Shown piece after piece: positions 27,491 to 35,483 of a stretch of 64,000 nucleotides of DNA. A program made the translations under genes and the position numbers. The DNA is taken from assembly GCF_000430005.1 (NCBI RefSeq), contig NZ_AUCY01000014.1:46630-110629 (forward strand), read 5' to 3'. Positions within the stretch are counted from its first letter, which is position 1. Every line of letters starts with the position of its first letter. The notes beneath the pieces are model-generated. The model was not told the origin of the DNA, made no database searches, and saw only the letters and a program-made list of their open reading frames with translations. The DNA comes from Desulfovibrio cuneatus DSM 11391 (lineage in GTDB: Bacteria; Desulfobacterota; Desulfovibrionia; Desulfovibrionales; Desulfovibrionaceae).

Positions 27491-27946
27491 ATGAGCCAAG
27501 AATGCACCTGTGAAACACCCTCTTTCGAAGTTCCTGTTTTGGGTATTAAGCTGACACTACCAGAAAATATATTTCCCGCTCCGGGACCTTCTGGAGAAGG
27601 CTTTCAAACCTGGGAAAGTGGCTGGTTCACAATAGCTGCAAGTAAGGCATATACTTTTGAACATAAACTTAACCTTGCCACGCCTTGGCTGGTTATACCC
27701 CGGCTGGTGTTTAAAGTTATAGCACCACAAAATGGCTGGCAGGCTGGTGATATCGTTTTTGCAGATGGTCAAAACTATGTTGGCGCTACAGCTAACACAG
27801 AAATGGGTTGGTTAATCAACTTGAAAAAGGATGATGCTCTTGTGACATTTGGCAATGATAGCTTTCTGGCTGCCACAATGAAGACAGGGGGATTTGGAGC
27901 GCTATACAAGTCAAATGTTGAGGCAAAACTACTTATTTCTTATTAG
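27491..27946 (+). CDS. Protein of unknown function, second of two tandem paralogs
   Basis: Also 151 residues from the ATG at 27491 (GAAAGGA upstream); an upstream in-frame start at 27443 would add 16 residues that the paralog lacks. By eye more than half of its residues match the first copy, including the cysteine pair near the start (SQECTCETP). The 170-base gap between the two genes has no terminator. The duplication followed by divergence suggests selection for variants, as in binding or recognition proteins, but no function can be assigned. Confidence 0.75.
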   Translation: MSQECTCETPSFEVPVLGIKLTLPENIFPAPGPSGEGFQTWESGWFTIAASKAYTFEHKLNLATPWLVIPRLVFKVIAPQNGWQAGDIVFADGQNYVGATANTEMGWLINLKKDDALVTFGNDSFLAATMKTGGFGALYKSNVEAKLLISY

Positions 27947-27995
27947 AATATTGTCCCTATAAGCATAACGCCTAAAAACAGCTTCCTCTAAAAAA

Positions 27996-28041
27996 GTAAC
28001 TGTGTGTTTACAAGGCAATTCCTTGATGGACACACAGTTAC
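27996..28041. terminator. Hairpin between the second paralog and potC
   Basis: GTAACTGTGTGT (27996-28007) pairs perfectly with ACACACAGTTAC (28030-28041). It lies between convergent genes; a run of A precedes the left arm, giving a U-run for the minus strand, so it can end the potABC transcript. Confidence 0.6.
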
Positions 28042-28119
28042 CAAAGATAGCAAGAGTCTCTACTCTCAAATTAGCATGTGGAACACATTACTAATAAAAC
28101 GTTTCCCAATCTCTCCCCT

Positions 28120-28890
28120 CTACTTCTTCTTCCCCTGCAGCATGGCCTGCGCCGTCAGCACCAGCACCAGGGTCAGCACAAACATAATAGCGGAAAGGGC
28201 GTTGACGTCCGGCTTCACTCCCAGTTTCACCATGGAGTATATTTTTACGGGCAGCACTTCAAAGCTTGGGCCTGTCACGAATGTGCTGATAAGCACATCA
28301 TCCATAGAAAGGGTGAAGCTGAGCAGCCACCCTGCGGCCACGGCAGGGGCCGTCAGGGGCAGCAGGATGTGCCGGAAGGCCCCGGCTTCCGATGCGCCAA
28401 GGTCGCGGGCCGCTTCAATAAGGTGTTCGTCAAATTCTGCCAGCCGGGCCAGCACCGTAAGGGCCACAAAGGGCGTGCACAGGGTGGTGTGAGCAATGAA
28501 CAGGGTGAAAAAGCCCAGTTCCACCTTGCAGGCAATAAACAGAATGAGCAGGGAAATGCCCATGACGATATCCGGGGAAAGGGTCAGCATGAGCAGCCCG
28601 GCATACATGGAATTTCTGCCGGAAAAGCGGTAGCGCTTCACGCTAAGGGCCGCGAGCCCCCCCACCAGGGTGGCCATGGTAGCAGAAGACACCGCCACCA
28701 AAAGGGAGTTCAGGGCTGCATCCATAATGGCGGTGTTATCCAACAGCAGCTTGTACCAGCGCAGGGAAAAGCCACCCCATGCCGTGGTGTACTTGTTGCT
28801 GTTGAAGGAATACACGAACACCACAAGCAAGGGCACGTAAAAAAAGGCATAGGTCAGCCACATATAACAACGACGTACTACACGCAACAT
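28120..28890 (-). CDS. potC: Spermidine/putrescine ABC transporter permease PotC
   Basis: The 256-residue membrane protein has about six helices and the permease EAA-type loop (EAARDLGASEAGAFRHILLPLTAPAV). The first helix segment (YMWLTYAFFYVPLLVVFVYS) and the TTAWGGFSLRWY stretch are typical of PotC. It pairs with PotB to form the channel. It starts two bases after the potB stop. Confidence 0.93.
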   Translation of the reverse strand: MLRVVRRCYMWLTYAFFYVPLLVVFVYSFNSNKYTTAWGGFSLRWYKLLLDNTAIMDAALNSLLVAVSSATMATLVGGLAALSVKRYRFSGRNSMYAGLLMLTLSPDIVMGISLLILFIACKVELGFFTLFIAHTTLCTPFVALTVLARLAEFDEHLIEAARDLGASEAGAFRHILLPLTAPAVAAGWLLSFTLSMDDVLISTFVTGPSFEVLPVKIYSMVKLGVKPDVNALSAIMFVLTLVLVLTAQAMLQGKKK

Positions 28891-28892
28891 GG

Positions 28893-29783
28893 CTATGCCC
28901 CCCCTTCCACACCGGAAACAAACATGTCGCCCCGCCGTTCACGCCCGGAAATACGCCTGTTTACCGTGCGGTACACCAGGGCAAGGGCAATAAGCAGCAG
29001 TGTCATAACAGAACTGGCCGCCGCACCCAGGGGCCAGTTGTTCGCCACAAGAAACTGGTTTTTAATGAAGGTGCCCAGCAACATGTTGGTGGCACCGCCC
29101 AGCACTTCCGGCACATAAAAACAGCCAAGGGCAGGCAGAAACACCAACATGCACCCCGCCACAATACCCGGCAGGGTAAGGGGCAGCGTAACGTGCCAGA
29201 AGGCCCGCAAGGAACTGGCCCCCAGGTCTTTGGCAGCGTCCACAAGGCGCGGGTCCAGCTTTTCAATGGAAGCGTACAGGGGCAGCACCATAAAGGGCAA
29301 AAAAGTGTAGGTAAGGCCAATGAACACGGCAAGGTCGGTGTACATAACCTCAATGGGGCTGGCAATAAGGCCAAGGGCCATAAGGGCCTTGTTCATCATG
29401 CCTTGCGCGCCAATAATAAGAATAAGCGCGTAGGTGCGAATGAGGGAGTTGGTCCAGAAGGGGATAATGACCAGGAGCAGCAACCAGGGCCGCCTGCGGG
29501 GCGAAGCTTTAGCAACAGCATAGGCAAAGGGATAGCCTGCCGCCAGGCACACCAGGGTGCTTGCCACGGCAAGGCGCACTGTGTCCCACAGCACGGTAAG
29601 GAAAATGGGGGAAAACAGTTCTTCAAAGTTGTTCAGGGTAAACACGGGAATGAAAAAGTCCGTTTCCCCTTTGTCCAGAAAGGCCACCAGCAACAGGGCA
29701 ATGTTTGGCAACAGGGCGAACACCCCCAGCCAAAACCACGTTACCCCAATGCTGGTTACCCGGAAAAGCTGCCCTTGGCGCAT
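28893..29783 (-). CDS. potB: Spermidine/putrescine ABC transporter permease PotB
   Basis: The 296-residue protein has the PotB layout: a first helix (VTWFWLGVFALLPNIALLLVA), FFIPVFTLNNFEELF, PFWTNSLIRTYALILIIG and the coupling loop DAAKDLGASSLRAFWHVTLPLTLPGI. The ATG at 29783 is chosen because AGGAGG lies seven bases upstream, within the end of potA; a start 15 bases earlier would overlap potA more. Confidence 0.93.
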   Translation of the reverse strand: MRQGQLFRVTSIGVTWFWLGVFALLPNIALLLVAFLDKGETDFFIPVFTLNNFEELFSPIFLTVLWDTVRLAVASTLVCLAAGYPFAYAVAKASPRRRPWLLLLVIIPFWTNSLIRTYALILIIGAQGMMNKALMALGLIASPIEVMYTDLAVFIGLTYTFLPFMVLPLYASIEKLDPRLVDAAKDLGASSLRAFWHVTLPLTLPGIVAGCMLVFLPALGCFYVPEVLGGATNMLLGTFIKNQFLVANNWPLGAAASSVMTLLLIALALVYRTVNRRISGRERRGDMFVSGVEGGA

Positions 29784-29784
29784 G

Positions 29785-30888
29785 CTATTCCTCCTCATCT
29801 TCTAGAACAACTTCCCAGCCTTCTACCCAGCTTACTGTGACTTTTTCGCCGGGCCGGTAGTTGATGTCTTCATCATCTTCGTTAAAAAATTCTGCGGCCT
29901 GCAAGGTTTTTCCGTTGTCCAGGGTCAGAATGATATCCACCGTGGCCCCTTTGTACACGGTTTCATCAATGTGCCCGGTAAAAAACGGCGGCTCAAGGGC
30001 CTGCTCGTGTTCCAGGTGCACCTTCAAATCTTCCGGGCGCAGCAATACCTTTACCTTGTCGCCCTCGGAAAATTCGCGCCGGGTACGCAGGGAAAAGCTC
30101 ACCCCTTCAATGTCGGCTGTCAGGCTGCCACCGTCGCGCACTTCAGTTACCTGCCCTTCCAGCACGTTAATGTCACCCACAAACCGGGCCACAAACAGGT
30201 TTTCCGGCTCTTCGTAAATTTCCTGGGGCGAACCAATTTGCTTAATGCTGCCCTCGTTCATAACCACCACCCTGTCAGACATAGCAAAAGCCTCTTCCTG
30301 GTCGTGGGTAACAAACACAAAGGTAATGCCAAGCTGGCGCTGCAAGTGCTTAATTTCAAACTGCATCTGCTTGCGCAGTTTAAAGTCCAGGGCGCTGAAG
30401 GGTTCGTCCAGCAAAAGTACCAGGGGGTTGTTCACAATGGCCCTGGCAATGGCAACGCGCTGCTGCTGCCCGCCGGAAAGCTGACGGGGCATTCTGTCTG
30501 CCATACCTTCAAGGTGCACCCGGCGCAACACTTCCGCCACGCGCTGGTTCACTTCATTTTTGGGCAGGCGCTGCATACGCAGGCCAAAGGCCACGTTGTC
30601 CCACACGCTCATGTGGGGGAACAAAGCGTAGTTCTGGAACACGGTGTTTACCTGGCGCTGTTCCGGGGGCAGCTCGTTCACGCACTCGCCCTGCAAGAAA
30701 ATTTCCCCTTTGGTGGGGCTTTCAAAGCCGGAAAGCATACGCAAAATAGTGGTTTTTCCGCAACCGGAAGGGCCAAGCAAGGTTAAAAATTCACCGTTGC
30801 CAATAACTAGGTTCACGCTATGCAAAGCACAGGTGGTGCCAAAATACTTGGTCACCCCACGCAATTCAAAAACAGGTGCTTGTTCCAC
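29785..30888 (-). CDS. potA: Spermidine/putrescine ABC transporter ATP-binding protein PotA
   Basis: Walker A (GPSGCGKTT), Q-loop, signature (LSGGQQQR), Walker B (VLLLDEP) and the H-loop (VTHDQEEA) are intact, and a C-terminal TOBE/OB region follows (VARFVGDINVLEGQV, KVLLRPEDLKV). The GTG at 30888 with GTGAGG upstream gives 367 residues, close to the usual 378; an in-frame ATG at 31017 would add 43 residues of unlikely sequence. PotA energises polyamine import with PotB, PotC and PotD. Confidence 0.93.
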   Translation of the reverse strand: MEQAPVFELRGVTKYFGTTCALHSVNLVIGNGEFLTLLGPSGCGKTTILRMLSGFESPTKGEIFLQGECVNELPPEQRQVNTVFQNYALFPHMSVWDNVAFGLRMQRLPKNEVNQRVAEVLRRVHLEGMADRMPRQLSGGQQQRVAIARAIVNNPLVLLLDEPFSALDFKLRKQMQFEIKHLQRQLGITFVFVTHDQEEAFAMSDRVVVMNEGSIKQIGSPQEIYEEPENLFVARFVGDINVLEGQVTEVRDGGSLTADIEGVSFSLRTRREFSEGDKVKVLLRPEDLKVHLEHEQALEPPFFTGHIDETVYKGATVDIILTLDNGKTLQAAEFFNEDDEDINYRPGEKVTVSWVEGWEVVLEDEEE

Positions 30889-31145
30889 AAAAACCTCACC
30901 GGGAATATAAGGAAAACAGTGCGTTATGGGAGTAGGGCCAATGGCCTTAGAGACGGATAAAAGAACACAGCACATCAGCATACCCACAACAAGGGAAGGC
31001 CAATGTGCCGCTTGCATTGCATTGCCATGTTTTTACCTAACAGACAAGCAGAAAAGCAGGGGGCAGGCAGCCGTGCCGCACCGCCAACCGAGTAAGTCAG
31101 TTACCCTAATACCCTACACCCTTACTTGGAAATAAGACACAAAAA
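30889..31145. other. Upstream region of potA
   Basis: About 255 bases with no supported gene; plus-strand frames here are short and lack ribosome-binding sites. The promoter for potABC should be in this segment, but no consensus stands out. Confidence 0.35.
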
Positions 31146-31166
31146 AAGCCCGGAAGAACCGGGCTT
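31146..31166 (-). terminator. Rho-independent terminator (minus strand)
   Basis: AAGCCCGG (31146-31153) pairs with CCGGGCTT (31159-31166). On the minus strand the stem is followed by seven U residues, so it terminates leftward transcription, about 345 bases past the stop of the gene at 31511. The intervening 31167-31272 could hold a small RNA. Confidence 0.75.
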
Positions 31167-31272
31167 GAAAAAACTGTAGGGGAGAGCCGTAACACGCTAT
31201 GCACATGGGAATGGAACCACTCTCCATGCCCCTAACAGAAGGCTTAAGCAACCACTGCACCAATGCAATGCA

Positions 31273-31363
31273 GAAAACGCTCAGTTTTTCGTTTGGCAAG
31301 GCACGAGATATTATTCCCAAAAAAAGTGAGCAGCGCAGCGAAACGGAACAACTCAGCGGTTCC
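31273..31363. repeat. Dispersed nested-palindrome element, copy E (short)
   Basis: Ends GAAAACGCTCAGTTTTTCG and GAACAACTCAGCGGTTCC with the inner TTTGGCAAGGCACGAGATAT, but the GAAGCAGGAG core is missing, leaving about 91 bases. It lies downstream of the gene at 31511. The rest of 31364-31510 contains nothing recognisable. Confidence 0.75.
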
Positions 31364-31510
31364 TCAGGCCCTGCTCACAAATAGGCAATTTTGTTCGCTG
31401 GCAAGGAAGATGAGACATGCATGAAGGAGTGTACTCTTCACGTACTCGACGGAAATGCATGGCGAAATATGACGACGCCAGCGGGCAAAAGAGCCATTTG
31501 TGTGCAGGGC

Positions 31511-31924
31511 CTAGGCAATGGCAAGGCGGAGAGTCTCAGCAAAAGTCGTGCGTAAATCGTCGGCCCTGGCAGGGTCCAAACCGCACAGCCCAAAAACGGA
31601 GGCAAACAGCATTTCCGTGGGCACAGCAAGGGTTTGCAGGCCGTCGCTCATCATGCACAGCTCACCTTCCGGCTTCACGCTGTAATGCCTGCGCTGCTTG
31701 CGCCCGCCGTCTGCAACCACAATGGAATAGACCTGAGAGCCTTCGTCTGTAAGAAACAGGCGCATGCGGGTCAGGCTACCGCTTTCTTCATCATAAAACG
31801 ATGTTTCAGAAAACACACGCCCGGTAAATTCAAGCCGTGTTCCATTGTCGCTCTGCAAAATAATTCGTTCCATCGCGCGCTCGCTCCCACGGTTTGCTTC
31901 CTGCTCCGTGCGCTGGTGGTTCAT
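31511..31924 (-). CDS. Conserved small protein of unknown function
   Basis: The 137-residue protein is soluble and beta-rich, with alternating strands and charged turns (RIILQSDNGTRLEFTGRVFS, MRLFLTDEGSQVYSIVVADG) and a helical tail. No motif is recognised. AAGGGG precedes the ATG at 31924; an internal ATG at 31873 with GGGAG upstream is an alternative. It lies 67 bases downstream of an HTH gene in the same direction and may be co-transcribed with it. Confidence 0.7.
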   Translation of the reverse strand: MNHQRTEQEANRGSERAMERIILQSDNGTRLEFTGRVFSETSFYDEESGSLTRMRLFLTDEGSQVYSIVVADGGRKQRRHYSVKPEGELCMMSDGLQTLAVPTEMLFASVFGLCGLDPARADDLRTTFAETLRLAIA

Positions 31925-31991
31925 GAATGCCCCTTTCTACAAAAGCGGCGTTATGCGGTTATTGGTGCCTGTGTGGCAACTGTAATGGTAT

Positions 31992-32300
31992 TTATGCCAT
32001 GGGAAACAGGCTAAGCTGCTCCGGCTCATCTTTTTTCTTGCTATCTTTCGTCGCCTCAAGGGCAACAGGGGCATCGCCTGCGGCCTGCGGGGCCAGTTCT
32101 ATTTTTTCAAACAACTCACCACCGCCACTGGCTACCCAAAACGCTTCCAGGTCTCTGCGTGAAAGCCTGTACTCGCGCCCCAGCTTTGCAGCAAGCAATT
32201 CCCCGCCATGAATGGCGCGGCGCAGCGTTTCCTTGTGGCAGCTCAGTAAATCGGCGGCTTCTGCCAGAGTATAGGTTGTTTTTACGGCAGGTTCCCGCAT
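31992..32300 (-). CDS. Excisionase/MerR-type helix-turn-helix DNA-binding protein
   Basis: The first 60 residues are a winged-helix excisionase-type domain (YTLAEAADLLSCHKETLRRAIHGGELLAAKLGREYRLSRRDLEAFW); the last 35 are charged and probably disordered. At 102 residues it resembles the HTH_17/BldC type of small regulators as well as phage excisionases. No integrase is near, so a host regulatory role is more likely. Confidence 0.85.
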   Translation of the reverse strand: MREPAVKTTYTLAEAADLLSCHKETLRRAIHGGELLAAKLGREYRLSRRDLEAFWVASGGGELFEKIELAPQAAGDAPVALEATKDSKKKDEPEQLSLFPMA

Positions 32301-32674
32301 GGTTCAATATGCTCCCTTTATATCTCTTTCTATTTTTACCCCCAACTGGCTACTTTTGTCAATGCACGCCCTTTAACACAACTCGTAGCCACTGAACAAT
32401 GTTTTACGCTGTTTTTATCTTTTGGCGTCATTTTTGTCTAAATAACGTGCTGTAACATCACTTTCACCCGGTTTTACCTGTTAACCACCCTGAATACCAT
32501 ACTTACGTAGAAACAAGCACATAAGGCAGGATAACCGAGATAACTCGTAGTTATTCTTACAAAAAGTATCTTTATCTACTTTCACCAAGGGAACTATGCA
32601 GTATTCAAAACCCAACGCAACTCAACTGTACTTACACCACTCAAGTACACTGGAAGCAACTTGCCCTTTGCCAC
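32301..32674. other. Intergenic region upstream of the HTH gene
   Basis: About 370 bases, AT-rich and without a supported gene on either strand. No long palindrome or known repeat was found. It must hold the promoter of the HTH gene. Confidence 0.4.
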
Positions 32675-32702
32675 AAAAAAGCCGCCCAAGGGCGGCTTTT
32701 CT
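32675..32702. terminator. Rho-independent terminator after the rhodanese gene
   Basis: AAGCCGCCC (32679-32687) pairs with GGGCGGCTT (32690-32698); on the minus strand six U residues follow the stem, and on the plus strand four. Confidence 0.8.
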
Positions 32703-32784
32703 TAATGTAAGACCACTGCAAAACTCCGTTTTGCGTGCTTTTTGGGCGAAATGACTTCTCATGCCCAATGTGTTGTAGCTTGGG

Positions 32785-33216
32785 TTATTCCAAAGGCCCA
32801 TCCCAGTGCTGTATGCCCTTGTACAAATGGTACACCGTACCGGAAAGGCGCTTTTGCAGCACAGGCAACGCCTGGGTGCTACGGTTGCCGGAACGGCAAT
32901 ACACAAGCCACGGCCCGCTATTCTGGCCTGCCGTTGCCGCAACTCTCGCTTCAAAGTCCGAGGAATAAAAATCAACATTCTCTGCCCCCGGAATTTTCCC
33001 ACGGGAGAATTCGCCGGGGGTGCGCAGGTCAATAATACGTAACGGCTCCTTTTTCTCCAAAAGAGCCTTGGCATCTTCATTGGTTACGTTGACCACTTGC
33101 CCGGCAAGGCCCGCCCCGGCGCTGCCCAGCACAAGCACAAGGGCACATAGCCCCACACACACATACTGCTTCCACCTGGAAGAAACGCTATTTTTTTGTA
33201 TTTGCTTATTGTTCAT
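32785..33216 (-). CDS. Periplasmic rhodanese-like protein
   Basis: A signal peptide (YVCVGLCALVLVLGSAGAGLAG) precedes a single rhodanese domain with IIDLRTPGEFSRGKIPGAEN and an active-site loop WLVYCRSGNRS whose cysteine accepts the sulfane sulfur. The 143-residue protein would act in the periplasm on thiosulfate, polysulfide or protein persulfides. It is monocistronic and reads away from marR. Confidence 0.9.
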   Translation of the reverse strand: MNNKQIQKNSVSSRWKQYVCVGLCALVLVLGSAGAGLAGQVVNVTNEDAKALLEKKEPLRIIDLRTPGEFSRGKIPGAENVDFYSSDFEARVAATAGQNSGPWLVYCRSGNRSTQALPVLQKRLSGTVYHLYKGIQHWDGPLE

Positions 33217-33447
33217 AGCATCCGTCCTTTTGCCAAATCAGCTTGGCATTCATGTCTTTTTAAGAATATAATGTAAGGCCACTGCCGCGCCAACACAAGT
33301 GGGGCCACATTTTTTCTTGCAATTAGTTTACACGCGGACTATTGTTTTGGGCCCATATGAACACAATTGAAAAGAACACACACCCTTTTCCCTTGTGCCG
33401 CTTCTTTTACCACGGTGTTACTGGCCGTGCATGACAAGAGCATTCCC

Positions 33448-33972
33448 ATGCCCCAACAAGCGAAACTGGAAGATTACCTTGCCAACGTGGCGGAAAGCGT
33501 CCGTTCCGGCTATTTGCTTTTACTGGCAGGCCAGCGGCAACAGCGTGAAATTAATACAGCCCTGAAAAAGCTTGGCCTTACCTCTGCCCACTGCCAAATG
33601 CTGTATGGCATTTACGAGCTTACCCGCCAGCGCCAGAAAATTACTCAGAACGACCTGGCACGCTATATTATGCTCAACAAGTCCATGCTTTCCACTGTGC
33701 TTAAAAAGCTTATTGCCAAAGGCTATGTAGTGCGTGAACCCGACGCCGCAGACAGCCGCGCCAACAACCTGTTCCTGACGCCAGCCGGGGAAGAAATTGC
33801 CTGCAAGGCATTTGTATTGCTGGAAACGGTAGACAAATTTCTGTTTGAAAACAAGGGCATTGATTTACAAGCGCTCAACGCTGCCCTGCGCCTTGTAGCC
33901 GGGGTGAACGAGGAAGAACAGTGCCCACAGCCGGTGCCCCCGCTTTACGACCTCACCACCCACAGCCCATAA
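33448..33972 (+). CDS. MarR family transcriptional regulator
   Basis: The ATG at 33448 gives 174 residues; the frame is open 27 codons earlier, but that part does not fit the family. The winged helix covers roughly residues 55-125 (HCQMLYGIYELTRQ, NDLARYIMLNKSMLSTVLKKLIAKGYVVREPDAADSRANNLFLTPAGEE). It lies directly upstream of the RND efflux genes and probably represses them. An imperfect inverted repeat, CAATTAGT / ACTATTG at 33320-33344, in front of the gene is a possible operator. Confidence 0.9.
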   Translation: MPQQAKLEDYLANVAESVRSGYLLLLAGQRQQREINTALKKLGLTSAHCQMLYGIYELTRQRQKITQNDLARYIMLNKSMLSTVLKKLIAKGYVVREPDAADSRANNLFLTPAGEEIACKAFVLLETVDKFLFENKGIDLQALNAALRLVAGVNEEEQCPQPVPPLYDLTTHSP

Positions 33973-34094
33973 CAGAAGCACACCCCAGCTACGGGCTTGC
34001 CGAAACGGCTTCCCCCCCCAACGAATCCCCTTCAAGTGCTGCACCAACGGTTGCCAGCCTTGCCCAAGATACTTTCCAAGCGAGGAAATAGACA

Positions 34095-35324
34095 ATGACC
34101 AAACGTACCTCCCTGTTACTTCTTTTTAGCCTGCTGCTCAGCACTGGCCTGTTGCAAGGCTGTAGCCCGGAACCCATGTCCATTGCCGGAATGCCGGAAG
34201 TAAGCTTTCTTGAACTGCAAGTCACCCCCACCCAGCTTTCCAACGACCTTTCCGGCCGCACAACGGCCTACCGTTCTGCGGAAATTCGCCCGCAAGTAAG
34301 TGGCATTATCCAAAAGCGCCTGTTTACAGAAGGGGCCATGGTAAAGGAAGGCGAACTGCTGTACCAAATTGACCCGGCCCTGTTCCTTGCGGCTGTCAGT
34401 TCTGCCAAGGCTGCCCTGATGCAGGCGGAAGCAACGGCCCGCTCCAACGGGCTTTTGGCCCAGCGGTATGCCACCCTGGTAAAAAGCAATGCCGTAAGCA
34501 AGCAGGAATATGACAACGCCCGCGCCGCTGCGGAACAGGCCACTGCGGCCGTGGCAGCCGCCAAGGCCCAACTGCAAACAGCGGAAATCAACCTGGAATA
34601 CACCAAAGTGCCTTCCCCTATTTCCGGCATTATCGGTAAGTCATCGGTTACCCCAGGTGCCCTTGTTAGCGCCGGGCAGCCCACCCCCCTTGCCAGTGTG
34701 CAGCAAACAAACCCCATGTATGTGGACGTTACCCAGTCTGCCACGGAACTTTTGCGCCTGAAAAAAGGCACCCAGGGTGAAAACCTGGTGCGCAGCCCCC
34801 TGGAAGGGGCCACCACCCGCATGACCCTGCCGGATGGCACCACCTATGCCCATGAAGGCAAGCTGCTGTTTTCCGAAGTGACGGTGGATTCCGGCACAGG
34901 TTCATTTATTATTCGCGCCGAATTCCCCAACCCGGAAGGGGTACTGATGCAAAACCTGTTTGTGCGCCTGAATGTGCCTTCCGCCATCAGTGAAAATGCC
35001 ATTCTCATTCCCCAGCGCCTTGTGAACCGCAACCCCAAAGGCGACCCCATGGTTATGGTGCTGGTGCCCAAGCAATTTGACGACCCTGCCAAGGCACCCA
35101 AGCTGCCAGACCCCAGCATGGGCGTGTATGATGTGCAACCAAGGCCCATTACCATTGCCCAGTCCCAGGGCAACCAGTGGGTTGTTATTGACGGTGTCAA
35201 GCCGGGCGAGCGCATTCTGGCCGACGGCATCATGAAGCTGGGCCAGGGCGGCTCCACCGTGCTTGCCACACCTTACAAGCCGAATGCTGCCCCAGCGGGC
35301 GCGCCGGGCGCACCTGCCAAGTAG
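34095..35324 (+). CDS. RND efflux periplasmic adaptor (AcrA/MexA type lipoprotein)
   Basis: The N-terminus is a lipoprotein signal with Cys23 after LLQG. The body has the membrane fusion protein layout: the lipoyl half-motifs (RPQVSGIIQKRLFTEGAMVKEGELLYQID and VPSPISGIIGKSSVTPGALV), an alpha-helical hairpin between them, a beta-barrel and a membrane-proximal domain. It bridges the inner-membrane pump and the outer-membrane channel. GAGGAA precedes the ATG. It is the first structural gene of a three-gene pump. Confidence 0.93.
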   Translation: MTKRTSLLLLFSLLLSTGLLQGCSPEPMSIAGMPEVSFLELQVTPTQLSNDLSGRTTAYRSAEIRPQVSGIIQKRLFTEGAMVKEGELLYQIDPALFLAAVSSAKAALMQAEATARSNGLLAQRYATLVKSNAVSKQEYDNARAAAEQATAAVAAAKAQLQTAEINLEYTKVPSPISGIIGKSSVTPGALVSAGQPTPLASVQQTNPMYVDVTQSATELLRLKKGTQGENLVRSPLEGATTRMTLPDGTTYAHEGKLLFSEVTVDSGTGSFIIRAEFPNPEGVLMQNLFVRLNVPSAISENAILIPQRLVNRNPKGDPMVMVLVPKQFDDPAKAPKLPDPSMGVYDVQPRPITIAQSQGNQWVVIDGVKPGERILADGIMKLGQGGSTVLATPYKPNAAPAGAPGAPAK

Positions 35325-35483
35325 CCAAAGACATTGCCAGGTAACCTGCCCACAACGCAGTGCCTGAAGCGGTGTTGTTCACCCAATAAAGCACGTTCCA
35401 AACACGAAACGCCGGGCGGCTTGCCTGCCCCGCGTCCACCGAGTTACTTGACTGCCAAGTGACTCCAGATTCAGGAAACTCAT

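Noticed and set aside
31167..31272. tRNA gene
   Set aside because: A T-loop-like GGTTCCATTCC is present on the minus strand, but no acceptor stem, anticodon arm or CCA end fits around it.
32622..33080. 152-codon minus-strand frame overlapping the rhodanese gene
   Set aside because: It is in a different frame on the same strand as the rhodanese gene, crosses its terminator and has no domain; the rhodanese frame has a signal peptide and active-site cysteine.
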